This document shows, one piece after another, positions 15,915 to 24,982 of a DNA stretch of 64,000 bases. The stretch is taken from NCBI RefSeq assembly GCF_040779325.2, contig NZ_JBFONT020000002.1:248001-312000 (forward strand). Direction: 5' to 3'. The DNA comes from Aestuariibius violaceus. GTDB taxonomy: Bacteria > Pseudomonadota > Alphaproteobacteria > Rhodobacterales > Rhodobacteraceae. Each line of letters starts with the position of its first letter. Position 1 is the stretch's first letter. Under the pieces are notes generated by a model that was given only the letters and a program-made list of their open reading frames with translations, made no database searches and had not been told where the DNA came from. Both the position numbers and the translations under genes were made by a program.

Positions 15915-16946
15915 ATGAAAGATGAGATTTCAGGCCTTGGGATATCGCAGGCTGCGCTTGGCGCGTGGCTGGAGGATCATGTCGGCGGGTTTGCGGACCT
16001 GCGGGCGGTGGAGAAGTTCGGGGCAGGGCAGTCGAATCCGACCTACCGGCTGGAGGCCGGGTCGGGGACCTATGTGCTGCGGTCGAAGCCGCCTGGGAAG
16101 TTGTTGAAGTCGGCGCATCTGGTGGAGCGAGATTTCCGGGTGATGGCGGCGCTGGCGGGGACGGATGTGCCGGTGCCGGAGGTGTTTGCCTTGGCCGCCG
16201 ACGAGGCGTCGCCGACGGGGCGGGCGTTCTTCGTGATGGAACATCTGGAGGGGCGGATCTTTTGGGATCCGGTGTTGCCGGAGTTGGAGGTCGGTGGGCG
16301 GCGGGCGTATTACGACGAGATGGCGCGGGTTCTGGCCGCTTTGCATTCGGTGGATGTGGAGGCGGCCGGGCTGGGCGATTACGGCAAGCCGGGGAACTAT
16401 TTCGCCCGCCAGACCGAGCGGTGGGCGGGGCAGTATCGCGCGTCGGTCGAGGTGCCGTCGGCGGAGTTCGAGCGGATCGCGGCGTGGCTGGCGGAGCGGA
16501 TGCCCGAGGATGACGGGCAGGTGGCGCTGGTCCATGGGGATTACCGGCTGGACAACATGATGTTCGCGCCGCACGGGGCGCGGGTGATCGGGCTCTTGGA
16601 TTGGGAGCTGTCGACGTTGGGCCATCCGCTGGCCGATCTGGCCTATCAGTGCTTTCAGTGGCGGCTGCCCCATGGTGGCCACATGCGGGGGCTGGCCGGC
16701 AAGGACCGGGCGGCTTTGGGGCTGCCGACGGAGGAAGAGTATGTCGCGGCCTATGTGGCGGCGCGGGGGGCCGAGGGGGTCGGGGACTGGACGTTCTACC
16801 TCGTCTTTTCGGGCTTCCGGCTGGCGGCGATCCTGCAGGGGGTCGCAGCGCGGGCGAAGGCGGGGAATGCGTCGGATCCGAAGGGGGCGATGTATGGGCA
16901 GCTGGTGCCGCTGTTGGAGGGGATGATCGTCGGGATGCTGGACTAG
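15915..16946 (+). CDS. Aminoglycoside-phosphotransferase-fold kinase (ACAD10/11-type APH)
   Basis: A 343-residue APH/choline-kinase-fold protein. Visible motifs are the nucleotide-binding start FGAGQSNPTYRL, SKPPGKLLKSAHLVERDF with the catalytic-domain lysine region, the Brenner motif LVHGDYRLDNMMF near residue 210 and the metal-binding VIGLLDWELSTLGHPLADLA. With the divergent acyl-CoA dehydrogenase this is the two-gene equivalent of ACAD10/11, so it may phosphorylate a hydroxyacyl-CoA before elimination. I chose the ATG at 15915, which begins the conserved region. A frame open further upstream (15822) would run close to the repeat array and has unusual composition. Confidence 0.88.
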   Translation: MKDEISGLGISQAALGAWLEDHVGGFADLRAVEKFGAGQSNPTYRLEAGSGTYVLRSKPPGKLLKSAHLVERDFRVMAALAGTDVPVPEVFALAADEASPTGRAFFVMEHLEGRIFWDPVLPELEVGGRRAYYDEMARVLAALHSVDVEAAGLGDYGKPGNYFARQTERWAGQYRASVEVPSAEFERIAAWLAERMPEDDGQVALVHGDYRLDNMMFAPHGARVIGLLDWELSTLGHPLADLAYQCFQWRLPHGGHMRGLAGKDRAALGLPTEEEYVAAYVAARGAEGVGDWTFYLVFSGFRLAAILQGVAARAKAGNASDPKGAMYGQLVPLLEGMIVGMLD

Positions 16947-16993
16947 CAGCCGGCGCTTCGAAGTAATGTCCCGCCCGGCGGCAACGCCGGGCA

Positions 16994-17028
16994 GCGCCCG
17001 ACCCGCCCCCCACGGGGCGGGCGCTTTT
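16994..17028 (+). terminator. Rho-independent terminator after the phosphotransferase gene
   Basis: CCCGCCCC (17002-17009) pairs with GGGGCGGG (17014-17021) around CCAC, with an outer GCG/CGC extension, followed by TTTT. Confidence 0.75.
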
Positions 17029-17124
17029 GCAACTGTCCAAGCGGCACGACGGTCGCGCTTTGGGCGAACGATGCGATTAGCTCACGGCCGCCCCGTCGGG
17101 TCGGGCGCTGCCCTCAGCCCTCGG

Positions 17125-17340
17125 TCAGCTCAGGATCACCCCGACGACGACGCACATCAGGCCGAGCATCGACAGGAAGAAGGCGCCGAGATTGAGGGGG
17201 ACGAGCTTTTGCAGGCGGGTGCGAAGCTCTTCCTCGGGCGGGGCCTCGCGGCGGATGGCGAGGACCTTGACCACGCTCCAGACGATGCCAGCGAGGCCGA
17301 GCAGCGTGACTGCGGCGCCGATCCAGACCAGAAGCTCCAT
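17125..17340 (-). CDS. Small two-span membrane protein
   Basis: A 71-residue protein starting MELLVWIGAAVTLLGLAGIV with two hydrophobic helices (the second ALGAFFLSMLGLMCVVVGVIL-like, from NLGAFFLS to the C-terminus) joined by a charged loop (RREAPPEEELRTRLQKL). The ATG at 17340 follows AAGGAAAAGCGG on the minus strand. A longer frame upstream lacks a ribosome site. It is divergent from gapR with 128 bp between. The family is not one I can name. It looks like the conserved small hypothetical membrane proteins of Rhodobacteraceae. Confidence 0.75.
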   Translation of the reverse strand: MELLVWIGAAVTLLGLAGIVWSVVKVLAIRREAPPEEELRTRLQKLVPLNLGAFFLSMLGLMCVVVGVILS

Positions 17341-17468
17341 CCGCTTTTCCTTTTGTTTAAGCGCCTTGGCGTAGCGTGGCCTTGGGGCACGCGCAAGCGG
17401 GCTTGCGCGGGGCAAGCGGGGCGCGCTAGGACGCGCGGCGGCAGGATTTTCCCGACAAGAGGTGTGGC

Positions 17469-17732
17469 ATGAGCGACGAGACGAGCAGCGTGACCGAGCA
17501 ATACCGCGTGACGGCGGACGAGCTGCGATCCTTCATCGAGCGGTTCGAGCGGCTGGAGGCCGAGAAGAAGGATATCGCGGACCAGCAGAAGGAGGTCATG
17601 GCCGAGGCCAAGGGGCGCGGCTACGACACCAAGGTCATGCGCAAGGTGATCGCGCTGCGCAAGCGCGACCGGGACGACATCGCCGAGGAAGAGGCGGTGC
17701 TGGAGATGTACAAAGAAGCGCTAGGTATGTGA
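17469..17732 (+). CDS. gapR: GapR family nucleoid-associated protein (DUF2312)
   Basis: An 87-residue DUF2312 protein. The sequence VTADELRSFIERFERLEAEK, then KDIADQQKEVMAEAKGRGYD and TKVMRKVIALRKRDRDDIAE, is characteristic of GapR. In Caulobacter GapR is a tetrameric coiled-coil DNA clamp that binds overtwisted DNA ahead of polymerases. The start ATG follows AAGAGGTGTGGC. Its stop overlaps a possible GTG start of glgP (17729) and lies 5 bp before the glgP ATG, so a chromosome-structuring protein seems to be transcribed with the glycogen genes. Confidence 0.95.
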   Translation: MSDETSSVTEQYRVTADELRSFIERFERLEAEKKDIADQQKEVMAEAKGRGYDTKVMRKVIALRKRDRDDIAEEEAVLEMYKEALGM

Positions 17733-17737
17733 GCCTG

Positions 17738-20038
17738 ATGCGCGATTTGCCGATCTCTGAGGATGCGTTCCGGGCGGGCGTCGATATGCGGCTGGCCGCG
17801 GGCGACGGCGTGGCCGAAGCGCTTTGCGGGGCGGCGCGGGACGCGATGGTGCCGCTGTGGCGGCAGGCGCAGGCCAGCGGTGGCAAGCGGGTCGCCTATC
17901 TGTCGATGGAGTTTCTGATCGGGCGGCTGCTGCGCGAGACGCTGCGGGCGTTCGGGCTGGAGCGGGCGGCGTCGGAGATCTGTGCGGCGCAGGGGACGAC
18001 CCTTGGCGAGGTGTTCGAGGCGGAGCCGGATGCGGCTTTGGGCAATGGCGGTCTGGGCCGGTTGGCGGCGTGTTTCCTCGAGTCGATGGCGACGATCGGG
18101 TGCCCCGGCGTGGGCTACGGATTGCGATACGAGCATGGGCTGTTCCGGCAGTCGCTTGTTCAGGGCAAGCAGGTGGAGGCGCCTGAGGACTGGCTGCGCT
18201 TCGGCGCCCCGTGGGAGCTGAATCCGGGGCGGGCTTACGAGGTGGGCTTTGGCGGCCATGTGACCGACGGCGTCTGGCACCCGGGCGAGCGAGTGCGGGC
18301 GGTGGCCCATGACGTGGCCGTGCCGGGCGAAGGCGGACGCTTTGCCGTGATCCTGCGGCTCTGGCAGGCGGAGGCGCTGCGGCCTTTCGATCTGGGCCGG
18401 TTCAATTACGGGGATCATGTGGGCGCGTCCGCGGCCGAGGCCTCGGCCCGGGCGCTGACGCGGGTGCTTTATCCCGACGACACGAATGAGGCGGGCAAGG
18501 CGCTGCGGCTGAAGCAGGAATATTTCCTGGTGGCCGCGTCACTGGCCGATCTGATGGCGGATCATGAGGGGGCGCTGGCGGATCTGGCCGACGCCCTGGC
18601 GGTGCAGTTGAACGACACGCATCCGGCGATCGCGGGGCCCGAGCTGATCCGGCTGCTGGTCGACGGGTGGGGATTGGCGTTCGACGAGGCGGTGGCGCTG
18701 GCGCGCAAGGTGCTGGCCTATACGAACCACACGCTGCTGCCCGAGGCGCTGGAGAGCTGGCCCGAGGGGCTGATGGCGTGGCTTTTGCCGCGGCATATGG
18801 AGATCATCCGGGATCTGGACGCCGCGCTGCCGGAGGCGGGAATTCTGGACCATGGCGCGGTGCGGATGGGCAACCTGGCCTTCGCGCTGGCGCATCGGGT
18901 GAACGGCGTCTCGGCGCTGCATACGGAGCTGATGAAGGAGACGGTGTTTGCCGGGCTCCATGCCAGCTACCCCGAGCGGATCGTGAACCAGACGAACGGC
19001 GTGACGCCGCGGCGGTGGATCGCAGGGTGCAATCCGGCTTTGGCAGAGGTGATCACGGGGGCCATCGGGGACGGGTGGCTGACCGATCTGGAGCGGCTGA
19101 GCGGGCTGGAGCCGTTGGACGGCGGTGTCGTGGACGCAATGGCCGGGGTGAAGCGGGCGAACAAGGCGCGGCTGGCGGAGTGGCTGGCGGACGAGCATGG
19201 GGTGCCGGTCGATCCCGGTGCGATGTTCGACGTGCAGATCAAGCGGATCCATGAATACAAGCGGCAGCATCTGAACATCCTCGAGACGATCGCGCTCTGG
19301 CAGGAGATGCGGGACGCGCCTGAGGCCGGTTGGGTGCCGCGGGTGAAGATCTTTGCCGGCAAGGCGGCGCCGGGATACCATTTCGCCAAGGAGATCATTC
19401 ACCTGATCAACCGCGTGGCGGAGCGAGTGAATGCCGACGAGGTGACGGGCGATCTGCTGAAGGTCGTGTTCGTGCCGAACTACAACGTGAGCGTGGCCGA
19501 GCGGCTGATCCCGGCGTCGGATCTGTCGGAGCAGATCTCGACCGCGGGGAAAGAGGCGTCGGGGACCGGCAACATGAAGTTCGCGCTGAACGGCGCGATC
19601 ACGATCGGGACGCTGGATGGCGCGAATGTGGAGATCCGGGAGCGGGTCGGGGCGGAGAACTTCCTGCTGTTCGGGATGACCGCCGAAGAGGTCGCCGCGC
19701 GGCGGGAGATCCCGGGCCACGCGGCCGAGGCGGTGGCGTCGGAGCCACGGCTGGCGCGTGCGCTGGAGACGCTGCATGACGGGACGTTCATCGACGATTG
19801 GCCGGATCTGTTTGCCGGGATCGCGGGGAACGTCGCGGGGCATGACCATTACCTCGTCGCGTCGGATTTCGCCGATTACTGGCGCGCGCAGCGCGAGGCG
19901 GATGACTGGTACGCCGATGCCGATGGCTGGGCGCAGAAGGCGGCGCTGAATATTGCGCGGTCGGGGTGGTTCTCGTCCGACCGGACGATCCGGGGCTATA
20001 TGCGCGATATCTGGGGTATTGAGACTGTTAGCGCCTGA
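17738..20038 (+). CDS. glgP: Glycogen phosphorylase
   Basis: A 766-residue enzyme releasing glucose-1-phosphate from glycogen. Family motifs include KRVAYLSMEFLIGRLLRETL at the N-terminus, EPDAALGNGGLGRLAACFLE, VNQTNGVTPRRWI and the PLP-binding EASGTGNMKFALNGA with K614 as the Schiff-base lysine. The length is slightly below the usual ~800-830 because the N-terminal regulatory region is short, as in many bacterial forms. The start could be the ATG at 17738 or the GTG at 17729 overlapping gapR. It is the first enzyme of the six-gene glycogen operon. Confidence 0.95.
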   Translation: MRDLPISEDAFRAGVDMRLAAGDGVAEALCGAARDAMVPLWRQAQASGGKRVAYLSMEFLIGRLLRETLRAFGLERAASEICAAQGTTLGEVFEAEPDAALGNGGLGRLAACFLESMATIGCPGVGYGLRYEHGLFRQSLVQGKQVEAPEDWLRFGAPWELNPGRAYEVGFGGHVTDGVWHPGERVRAVAHDVAVPGEGGRFAVILRLWQAEALRPFDLGRFNYGDHVGASAAEASARALTRVLYPDDTNEAGKALRLKQEYFLVAASLADLMADHEGALADLADALAVQLNDTHPAIAGPELIRLLVDGWGLAFDEAVALARKVLAYTNHTLLPEALESWPEGLMAWLLPRHMEIIRDLDAALPEAGILDHGAVRMGNLAFALAHRVNGVSALHTELMKETVFAGLHASYPERIVNQTNGVTPRRWIAGCNPALAEVITGAIGDGWLTDLERLSGLEPLDGGVVDAMAGVKRANKARLAEWLADEHGVPVDPGAMFDVQIKRIHEYKRQHLNILETIALWQEMRDAPEAGWVPRVKIFAGKAAPGYHFAKEIIHLINRVAERVNADEVTGDLLKVVFVPNYNVSVAERLIPASDLSEQISTAGKEASGTGNMKFALNGAITIGTLDGANVEIRERVGAENFLLFGMTAEEVAARREIPGHAAEAVASEPRLARALETLHDGTFIDDWPDLFAGIAGNVAGHDHYLVASDFADYWRAQREADDWYADADGWAQKAALNIARSGWFSSDRTIRGYMRDIWGIETVSA

Positions 20039-20094
20039 CGGAACCGAAGATCGCGGCTAGGGTTGGGTCGGAAACAGGGGGACGACCGACCACC

Positions 20095-22290
20095 ATGCCG
20101 TCCGGGACAGAGATCACACGCGCCGATATCCTCGATGCCGAGACGGCGCATCTGCTAGCCGCTGGCCATCATCCCGATCCGTTCTCCATCCTCGGTCCGC
20201 ACGAGCGGGGCGGGGTGATGACCGTGACCGCCTTCGATCCCGGGGCGGATGCGATGTGGGCGGTGGAGGAAGGGACGGCCTTTCCGTTGCACCCGACCGA
20301 GGCGCCACACGTCTTCGCGGGCGAGGTGCCGGGGCGGGAATATGTCCTGCGCGGCGGCAAGGACGGGTCGGAGTGGGAGTATGACGACCCCTACCGGTTC
20401 GGGCCGGTGCTGGGGGAGGTCGACGAGTATCTGCTGGGCGAGGGCACGCATCACCGGCTGTGGCAGGTGCTGGGCGCCCATGTGATCGAACATGAGGGGG
20501 TGGCGGGCACGCATTTCGCCGTTTGGGCGCCGAATGCGGACGGGGTCGCCGTGGTGGGCGAGTTCAATTTCTGGGACGCGCGGCGGCATGTGATGCGCAA
20601 GCGCGGGTCGACCGGGGTCTGGGAAATCTTCGTGCCCGAGGTCGGCGAAGGCGCGGCCTATAAATACATGATCCGGGGCGCGCATGGGCGGCCGGTGCCG
20701 CTGAAGGCCGATCCGGTCGGGTTTGGGGCTCAGCATCCGCCCGAGACGGCGAGCATCGTGCGCGACATCGCGGGCTATGGCTGGGACGATGGCGACTGGA
20801 TGGCGGCGCGGGCCGGGCGGAACCGGCGGGACGCGCCGATTTCGATCTACGAGGTGCATCTGGGGAGTTGGAAGCGGAAGGGCGGGCGGCCGATTTCCTA
20901 CAAGGAGGCGGCGGAGGAACTGGTGGGCTATGCCGCCGGGATGGGCTTCACCCATCTCGAGCTGATGCCGGTCAGCGAGTATCCCTTCGACGGATCGTGG
21001 GGCTATCAGCCGGTGGGGATGTTCGCGCCGACGATCCGGCACGGGCCGCCGCATGAGTTCCGCGATCTGGTGGAGGCGGCGCACAAGGCGGGGCTGGGCG
21101 TGCTGGTCGACTGGGTGCCGGGGCATTTCCCGAGCGATCCCCATGGGCTGGGCCTGTTCGACGGGACGCACCTGTATGAGCATGCGGATCCGAAGGAGGG
21201 GTTCCATCAGGACTGGAACACGCTGATCTACAATTACGGGCGGCGGGAGGTGGCGAATTACCTGACCTCGAACGCGCTCTATTGGCTGGAGGAATATCAC
21301 CTCGACGGGCTGCGCGTGGATGCCGTGGCTTCGATGCTCTACCGCGATTATTCGCGGAAGGAGGGCGAGTGGGTGCCGAATGTCCACGGGGGCCGCGAGA
21401 ATTACGAGGCGATCGCGATGCTGAAGGCGATGAACACGCTCGCCTATGGCGAGGTGCCGGGCATCATGACGGTGGCCGAGGAATCGACGGCTTATCCGGG
21501 CGTGTCGTCTCCGGTCGATGCGGGGGGGCTTGGCTTCGGGTTCAAGTGGAACATGGGGTGGATGAACGACACCCTGGAATACATGGCCGAGGAGCCGATC
21601 AACCGGAAATACCATCACCACAAGATGACCTTCGGGATCGATTACGCGTTCTCGGAAAACTTCATCCTGCCGATCAGCCATGACGAGGTCGTCCACGGCA
21701 AGGGATCGATGCTGGGAAAAATGCCGGGCAACGATTGGGAGAAGTTCGCGAACCTGCGGGCCTATTACGGGTTCATGTGGGGGCATCCGGGCAAGAAGCT
21801 GTTGTTCATGGGTAATGAGGTCGCACAGGGGGCGGAGTGGAACCATGACGCCTCGGTCGATTGGGACGCGCTGCAGAACCCGGCCCATGAGGGGATCCAG
21901 GCGCTGATCCGGGATCTGAATGGCGTCTATCGCGACCGGCCCGCTTTGCATGTGAAGGATTGCGAGGCGGAGGGGTTCCAGTGGATCGAGGGCGGTGATG
22001 TGGACCATTCGGTTCTGTCCTTCCTGCGCTGGGGCGCCGAGGGCGATGCGCCGGTCGTGGTGATCTGCAACTTCACGCCTGTCGAGCGGACGGATTGGCG
22101 GATCGGCCTGCCGAAGGCCGGGCGCTGGCGGGAGATCCTGAACACCGATGCCGAGGCCTATGGCGGCGGCGGGCGGGGCAATAAGGGCGGTGTCGCGACC
22201 GAGGAGGAAGGCGCACATGGGCAACCCTGTTCGGCCCGGTTCGTGCTGCCGCCGCTATCGACGATCATGCTGGTTCACGAGGGAGGATAA
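20095..22290 (+). CDS. glgB: 1,4-alpha-glucan branching enzyme
   Basis: A 731-residue GH13 enzyme that makes alpha-1,6 branches in glycogen. It has two N-terminal carbohydrate-binding segments (HPDPFSILGPHE near residue 27 and the CBM48 GTHFAVWAPNADGVAVVGEF near 138). The catalytic barrel follows, with D409 in DGLRVDAVASMLYRD as nucleophile and E462 in MTVAEESTAYPGVS as acid/base, plus ILPISHDEVVHGKGSM. This is the standard long GlgB form. It begins 56 bp after glgP and ends 2 bp before glgC. Confidence 0.97.
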   Translation: MPSGTEITRADILDAETAHLLAAGHHPDPFSILGPHERGGVMTVTAFDPGADAMWAVEEGTAFPLHPTEAPHVFAGEVPGREYVLRGGKDGSEWEYDDPYRFGPVLGEVDEYLLGEGTHHRLWQVLGAHVIEHEGVAGTHFAVWAPNADGVAVVGEFNFWDARRHVMRKRGSTGVWEIFVPEVGEGAAYKYMIRGAHGRPVPLKADPVGFGAQHPPETASIVRDIAGYGWDDGDWMAARAGRNRRDAPISIYEVHLGSWKRKGGRPISYKEAAEELVGYAAGMGFTHLELMPVSEYPFDGSWGYQPVGMFAPTIRHGPPHEFRDLVEAAHKAGLGVLVDWVPGHFPSDPHGLGLFDGTHLYEHADPKEGFHQDWNTLIYNYGRREVANYLTSNALYWLEEYHLDGLRVDAVASMLYRDYSRKEGEWVPNVHGGRENYEAIAMLKAMNTLAYGEVPGIMTVAEESTAYPGVSSPVDAGGLGFGFKWNMGWMNDTLEYMAEEPINRKYHHHKMTFGIDYAFSENFILPISHDEVVHGKGSMLGKMPGNDWEKFANLRAYYGFMWGHPGKKLLFMGNEVAQGAEWNHDASVDWDALQNPAHEGIQALIRDLNGVYRDRPALHVKDCEAEGFQWIEGGDVDHSVLSFLRWGAEGDAPVVVICNFTPVERTDWRIGLPKAGRWREILNTDAEAYGGGGRGNKGGVATEEEGAHGQPCSARFVLPPLSTIMLVHEGG

Positions 22291-22292
22291 CC

Positions 22293-23558
22293 ATGGCAGG
22301 TGCGGGAAGCAGGCTTTCGAGCCGGACGATGGCCTTCGTGCTGGCGGGCGGGCGCGGATCGCGCCTGAAGGAGCTGACGGATACGCGGGCCAAGCCCGCC
22401 GTCTATTTCGGCGGCAAGACGCGGATCGTGGATTTCGCGCTCTCGAACGCGCTGAACAGCGGCATCCGGAAGATGGCGGTCGCCACGCAGTACAAGGCGC
22501 ATTCCCTGATCCGGCATTGCCAGCGGGGCTGGTCCTTCTTCCGTGCCGAGCGGAACGAGTATCTCGATATCCTGCCCGCCTCGCAGCGGGTGAGCGAGGA
22601 GAAATGGTATCTGGGCACGGCCGATGCGGTGACGCAGAACATCGATATCGTGGACAGCTACGATGTCGATTACCTGCTCGTCCTGGCCGGCGACCACATC
22701 TACAAGATGGATTACGAGCTGATGCTGCGCCAGCATGTCGACAGCGAGGCCGACGTGACCGTAGGCTGCCTGACCGTGCCGCGGATGGAGGCGACCGCCT
22801 TTGGCGTAATGCATGTGGACGAGACCGACCAGATCACCTCGTTTCTGGAAAAGCCCGCCGATCCGCCGTCGATCCCCGGGGAGCCGGACAAGGCGCTGGC
22901 CTCGATGGGGATCTATGTCTTCAAGTGGTCCTTCCTGCGGGAGCTTCTTCAGCGGGATGCGGACGATCCGAATTCGAGCCACGATTTCGGCGGCGATATC
23001 ATCCCGGACGTCGTCAAGAACGGGAAGGCGGTGGCGCACCGGTTCGACACGAGCTGCGTGCGGCACGACGCCGAGGCACCGTCCTACTGGCGGGATGTGG
23101 GGACGATCGACGCCTATTGGCAGGCCAATATCGACCTGACGAATTTCGACCCGGATCTGAACCTCTGGGACAAGAACTGGCCCGTCTGGACCTATTCGGA
23201 GGCCGTGCCGCCCGCGAAGTTCATCCATGACGAGGAGGATAGGCGCGGGGTCGCCGTGTCGTCGCTGGTGGCGGGCGGCTGCATCATCTCGGGCACCGAG
23301 ATCCGGGAGAGCCTGCTGTTCACGATGGTGCATACCAATTCCTATGCCTCGCTGACGCGGGCGGTGGTGATGCCCTATGTGACGGTGGGCCGCCATGCGC
23401 AGCTGACGAATTGCGTGATCGACCGGGGGGTCGAGATCCCGGAGGGGCTGGTCGTGGGTGAGGATCCCGAGGAGGACGCGAAGTTCTTCCGCGTCTCCGA
23501 CGGGGGCGTGACGCTGATCACCAAGCCGATGATCGCCAAATGGGCGGCTGCCCAGTGA
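22293..23558 (+). CDS. glgC: Glucose-1-phosphate adenylyltransferase
   Basis: A 421-residue ADP-glucose pyrophosphorylase, the regulated step of glycogen synthesis. The nucleotide-binding loop is AFVLAGGRGSRLKELTDTRAKPAVYFGGK, followed by the substrate motifs GTADAVTQN, VLVLAGDHIYKMDYELML-like VLAGDHIYKMDY and FLEKPADPP. The C-terminal left-handed beta-helix region (VHTNSYASLTRAVVMPYVTV) is complete. Its stop overlaps the GTG start of glgA (GTGA). Confidence 0.97.
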   Translation: MAGAGSRLSSRTMAFVLAGGRGSRLKELTDTRAKPAVYFGGKTRIVDFALSNALNSGIRKMAVATQYKAHSLIRHCQRGWSFFRAERNEYLDILPASQRVSEEKWYLGTADAVTQNIDIVDSYDVDYLLVLAGDHIYKMDYELMLRQHVDSEADVTVGCLTVPRMEATAFGVMHVDETDQITSFLEKPADPPSIPGEPDKALASMGIYVFKWSFLRELLQRDADDPNSSHDFGGDIIPDVVKNGKAVAHRFDTSCVRHDAEAPSYWRDVGTIDAYWQANIDLTNFDPDLNLWDKNWPVWTYSEAVPPAKFIHDEEDRRGVAVSSLVAGGCIISGTEIRESLLFTMVHTNSYASLTRAVVMPYVTVGRHAQLTNCVIDRGVEIPEGLVVGEDPEEDAKFFRVSDGGVTLITKPMIAKWAAAQ

Positions 23559-24982
23559 AGGTTCTGTCTGTCGCGTCGGAATGCGCGCCACTGGTCAAGA
23601 CCGGGGGGCTTGCAGACGTGGTGGGCGCCTTGCCCGCCGCGCTGGCGGGGCAGGGGGTGGAGATGCGGGTGCTTCTGCCGGGCTACCGGCCGGTGCTGGG
23701 CGCGGTGGGCAAGGGGAAGAAGCTGGTCGACCTGCCCGATTTCTTCGGTGGCAAGGCGGTGCTGCGTGCCGGGCAGGCGGCGGGTCTGGATCTGATCGTG
23801 CTGGACGCGCCGCATCTGTTTGACCGGGAGGGGACGCCGTATCTGGACCCCGCGAACCACGACTGGCCGGACAATCCGGAGCGGTTCGCGGCCTTGTCCT
23901 GGGCGGCGTGCCTCGTGGCAGCAGGGGAGGCCGGGACGTGGCGGCCGGATGTCGTTCATGCCCATGACTGGCAGGCGGGGTTTGCCCCCTATTACCTGAA
24001 GGCGCATTTCGGCGCGCCGGTGCCGTCGGTCCTGACGATCCACAATATCGCCTTTCACGGGGTGGTGCCTGTGGACCGGATGGCCAACCTCAGGATCGAG
24101 GCGAAGGATTACGACCGCGAGGGGGTCGAGTTCTGGGGGCAGATCAGCGCGCTCAAAGCCGGGCTGGTTTATGCCGACAGGCTGACGACGGTCAGCCCGA
24201 CCTACGCGCGAGAGCTGACGCGGGCGGAGTTCGGGATGGGGATGGACGGGGTGATCCGATCGCGGGACGCCGATTTCGTCGGCATCCTGAACGGCATCGA
24301 CGAAGAGGTCTGGGACCCGGCGAGCGACCCGCAGATCACGGCCTACAAGAGCGCCAAGGGCAAGGCGCGCAACAAGGCGGCTTTGCGCAAGGAATTCGGG
24401 CTGGGCGAGGCGGAGGGGCCGTTATGCGTCGTGGTGTCTCGGTTATCGGATCAGAAGGGGCTGGATTTGCTATTGCAGGCGCTGCCCGCGCTGATCGACC
24501 GGGGCGGGCAGTTGGCGCTTCTGGGCTCGGGCGATCCGGGGCTGGAGGTGGCGTTTACCCACGCGGCGGAGGCGCATGACAACATCGCGGTAAAGATCGG
24601 TTATGACGAGGGGCTGTCGCACCGGATGATGGCGGGGGGCGACGCGATCCTCGTGCCCTCGCGGTTCGAGCCGTGTGGGCTGACCCAGCTTTACGGGCTG
24701 CGCTACGGCACGGTGCCGGTGGTGGCCCTGACCGGGGGGCTGGCCGATACGGTGATCCCGGCAAGCCCGGCGGCGATCGAGGCGGGCGTCGCGACGGGGA
24801 TCCAGTTTCATCCCGTGACGGCGGACGCCCTGGCGCATGCGCTGATGCAGCTGGTGGATCTCTATCACCGGCCCGAGGATTGGGCGCGGTTGCAGAAGAA
24901 CGGGATGGCGCAGAACGTTGGCTGGGCGCGGTCGGCGGCGAAATATGCGGAAGTGTATGGGGAGCTCGTCGCAGCCGCATGA
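23555..24982 (+). CDS. glgA: Glycogen synthase (ADP-glucose type)
   Basis: A 475-residue GT5 enzyme elongating glycogen from ADP-glucose. The N-terminal KTGGLADVVGALP is the ADP-glucose binding loop and VHAHDWQAGFAPYYLK the family signature. The C-terminal half has VVSRLSDQKGLDLLLQALP and VPSRFEPCGLTQLYGLRYGTVPVV. I chose the GTG at 23555 because it overlaps the glgC stop and begins MKVLSVASECAPL, the usual N-terminus. A frame open from 23540 adds five residues. The stop overlaps glgX by ATGA. Confidence 0.97.
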   Translation: MKVLSVASECAPLVKTGGLADVVGALPAALAGQGVEMRVLLPGYRPVLGAVGKGKKLVDLPDFFGGKAVLRAGQAAGLDLIVLDAPHLFDREGTPYLDPANHDWPDNPERFAALSWAACLVAAGEAGTWRPDVVHAHDWQAGFAPYYLKAHFGAPVPSVLTIHNIAFHGVVPVDRMANLRIEAKDYDREGVEFWGQISALKAGLVYADRLTTVSPTYARELTRAEFGMGMDGVIRSRDADFVGILNGIDEEVWDPASDPQITAYKSAKGKARNKAALRKEFGLGEAEGPLCVVVSRLSDQKGLDLLLQALPALIDRGGQLALLGSGDPGLEVAFTHAAEAHDNIAVKIGYDEGLSHRMMAGGDAILVPSRFEPCGLTQLYGLRYGTVPVVALTGGLADTVIPASPAAIEAGVATGIQFHPVTADALAHALMQLVDLYHRPEDWARLQKNGMAQNVGWARSAAKYAEVYGELVAAA

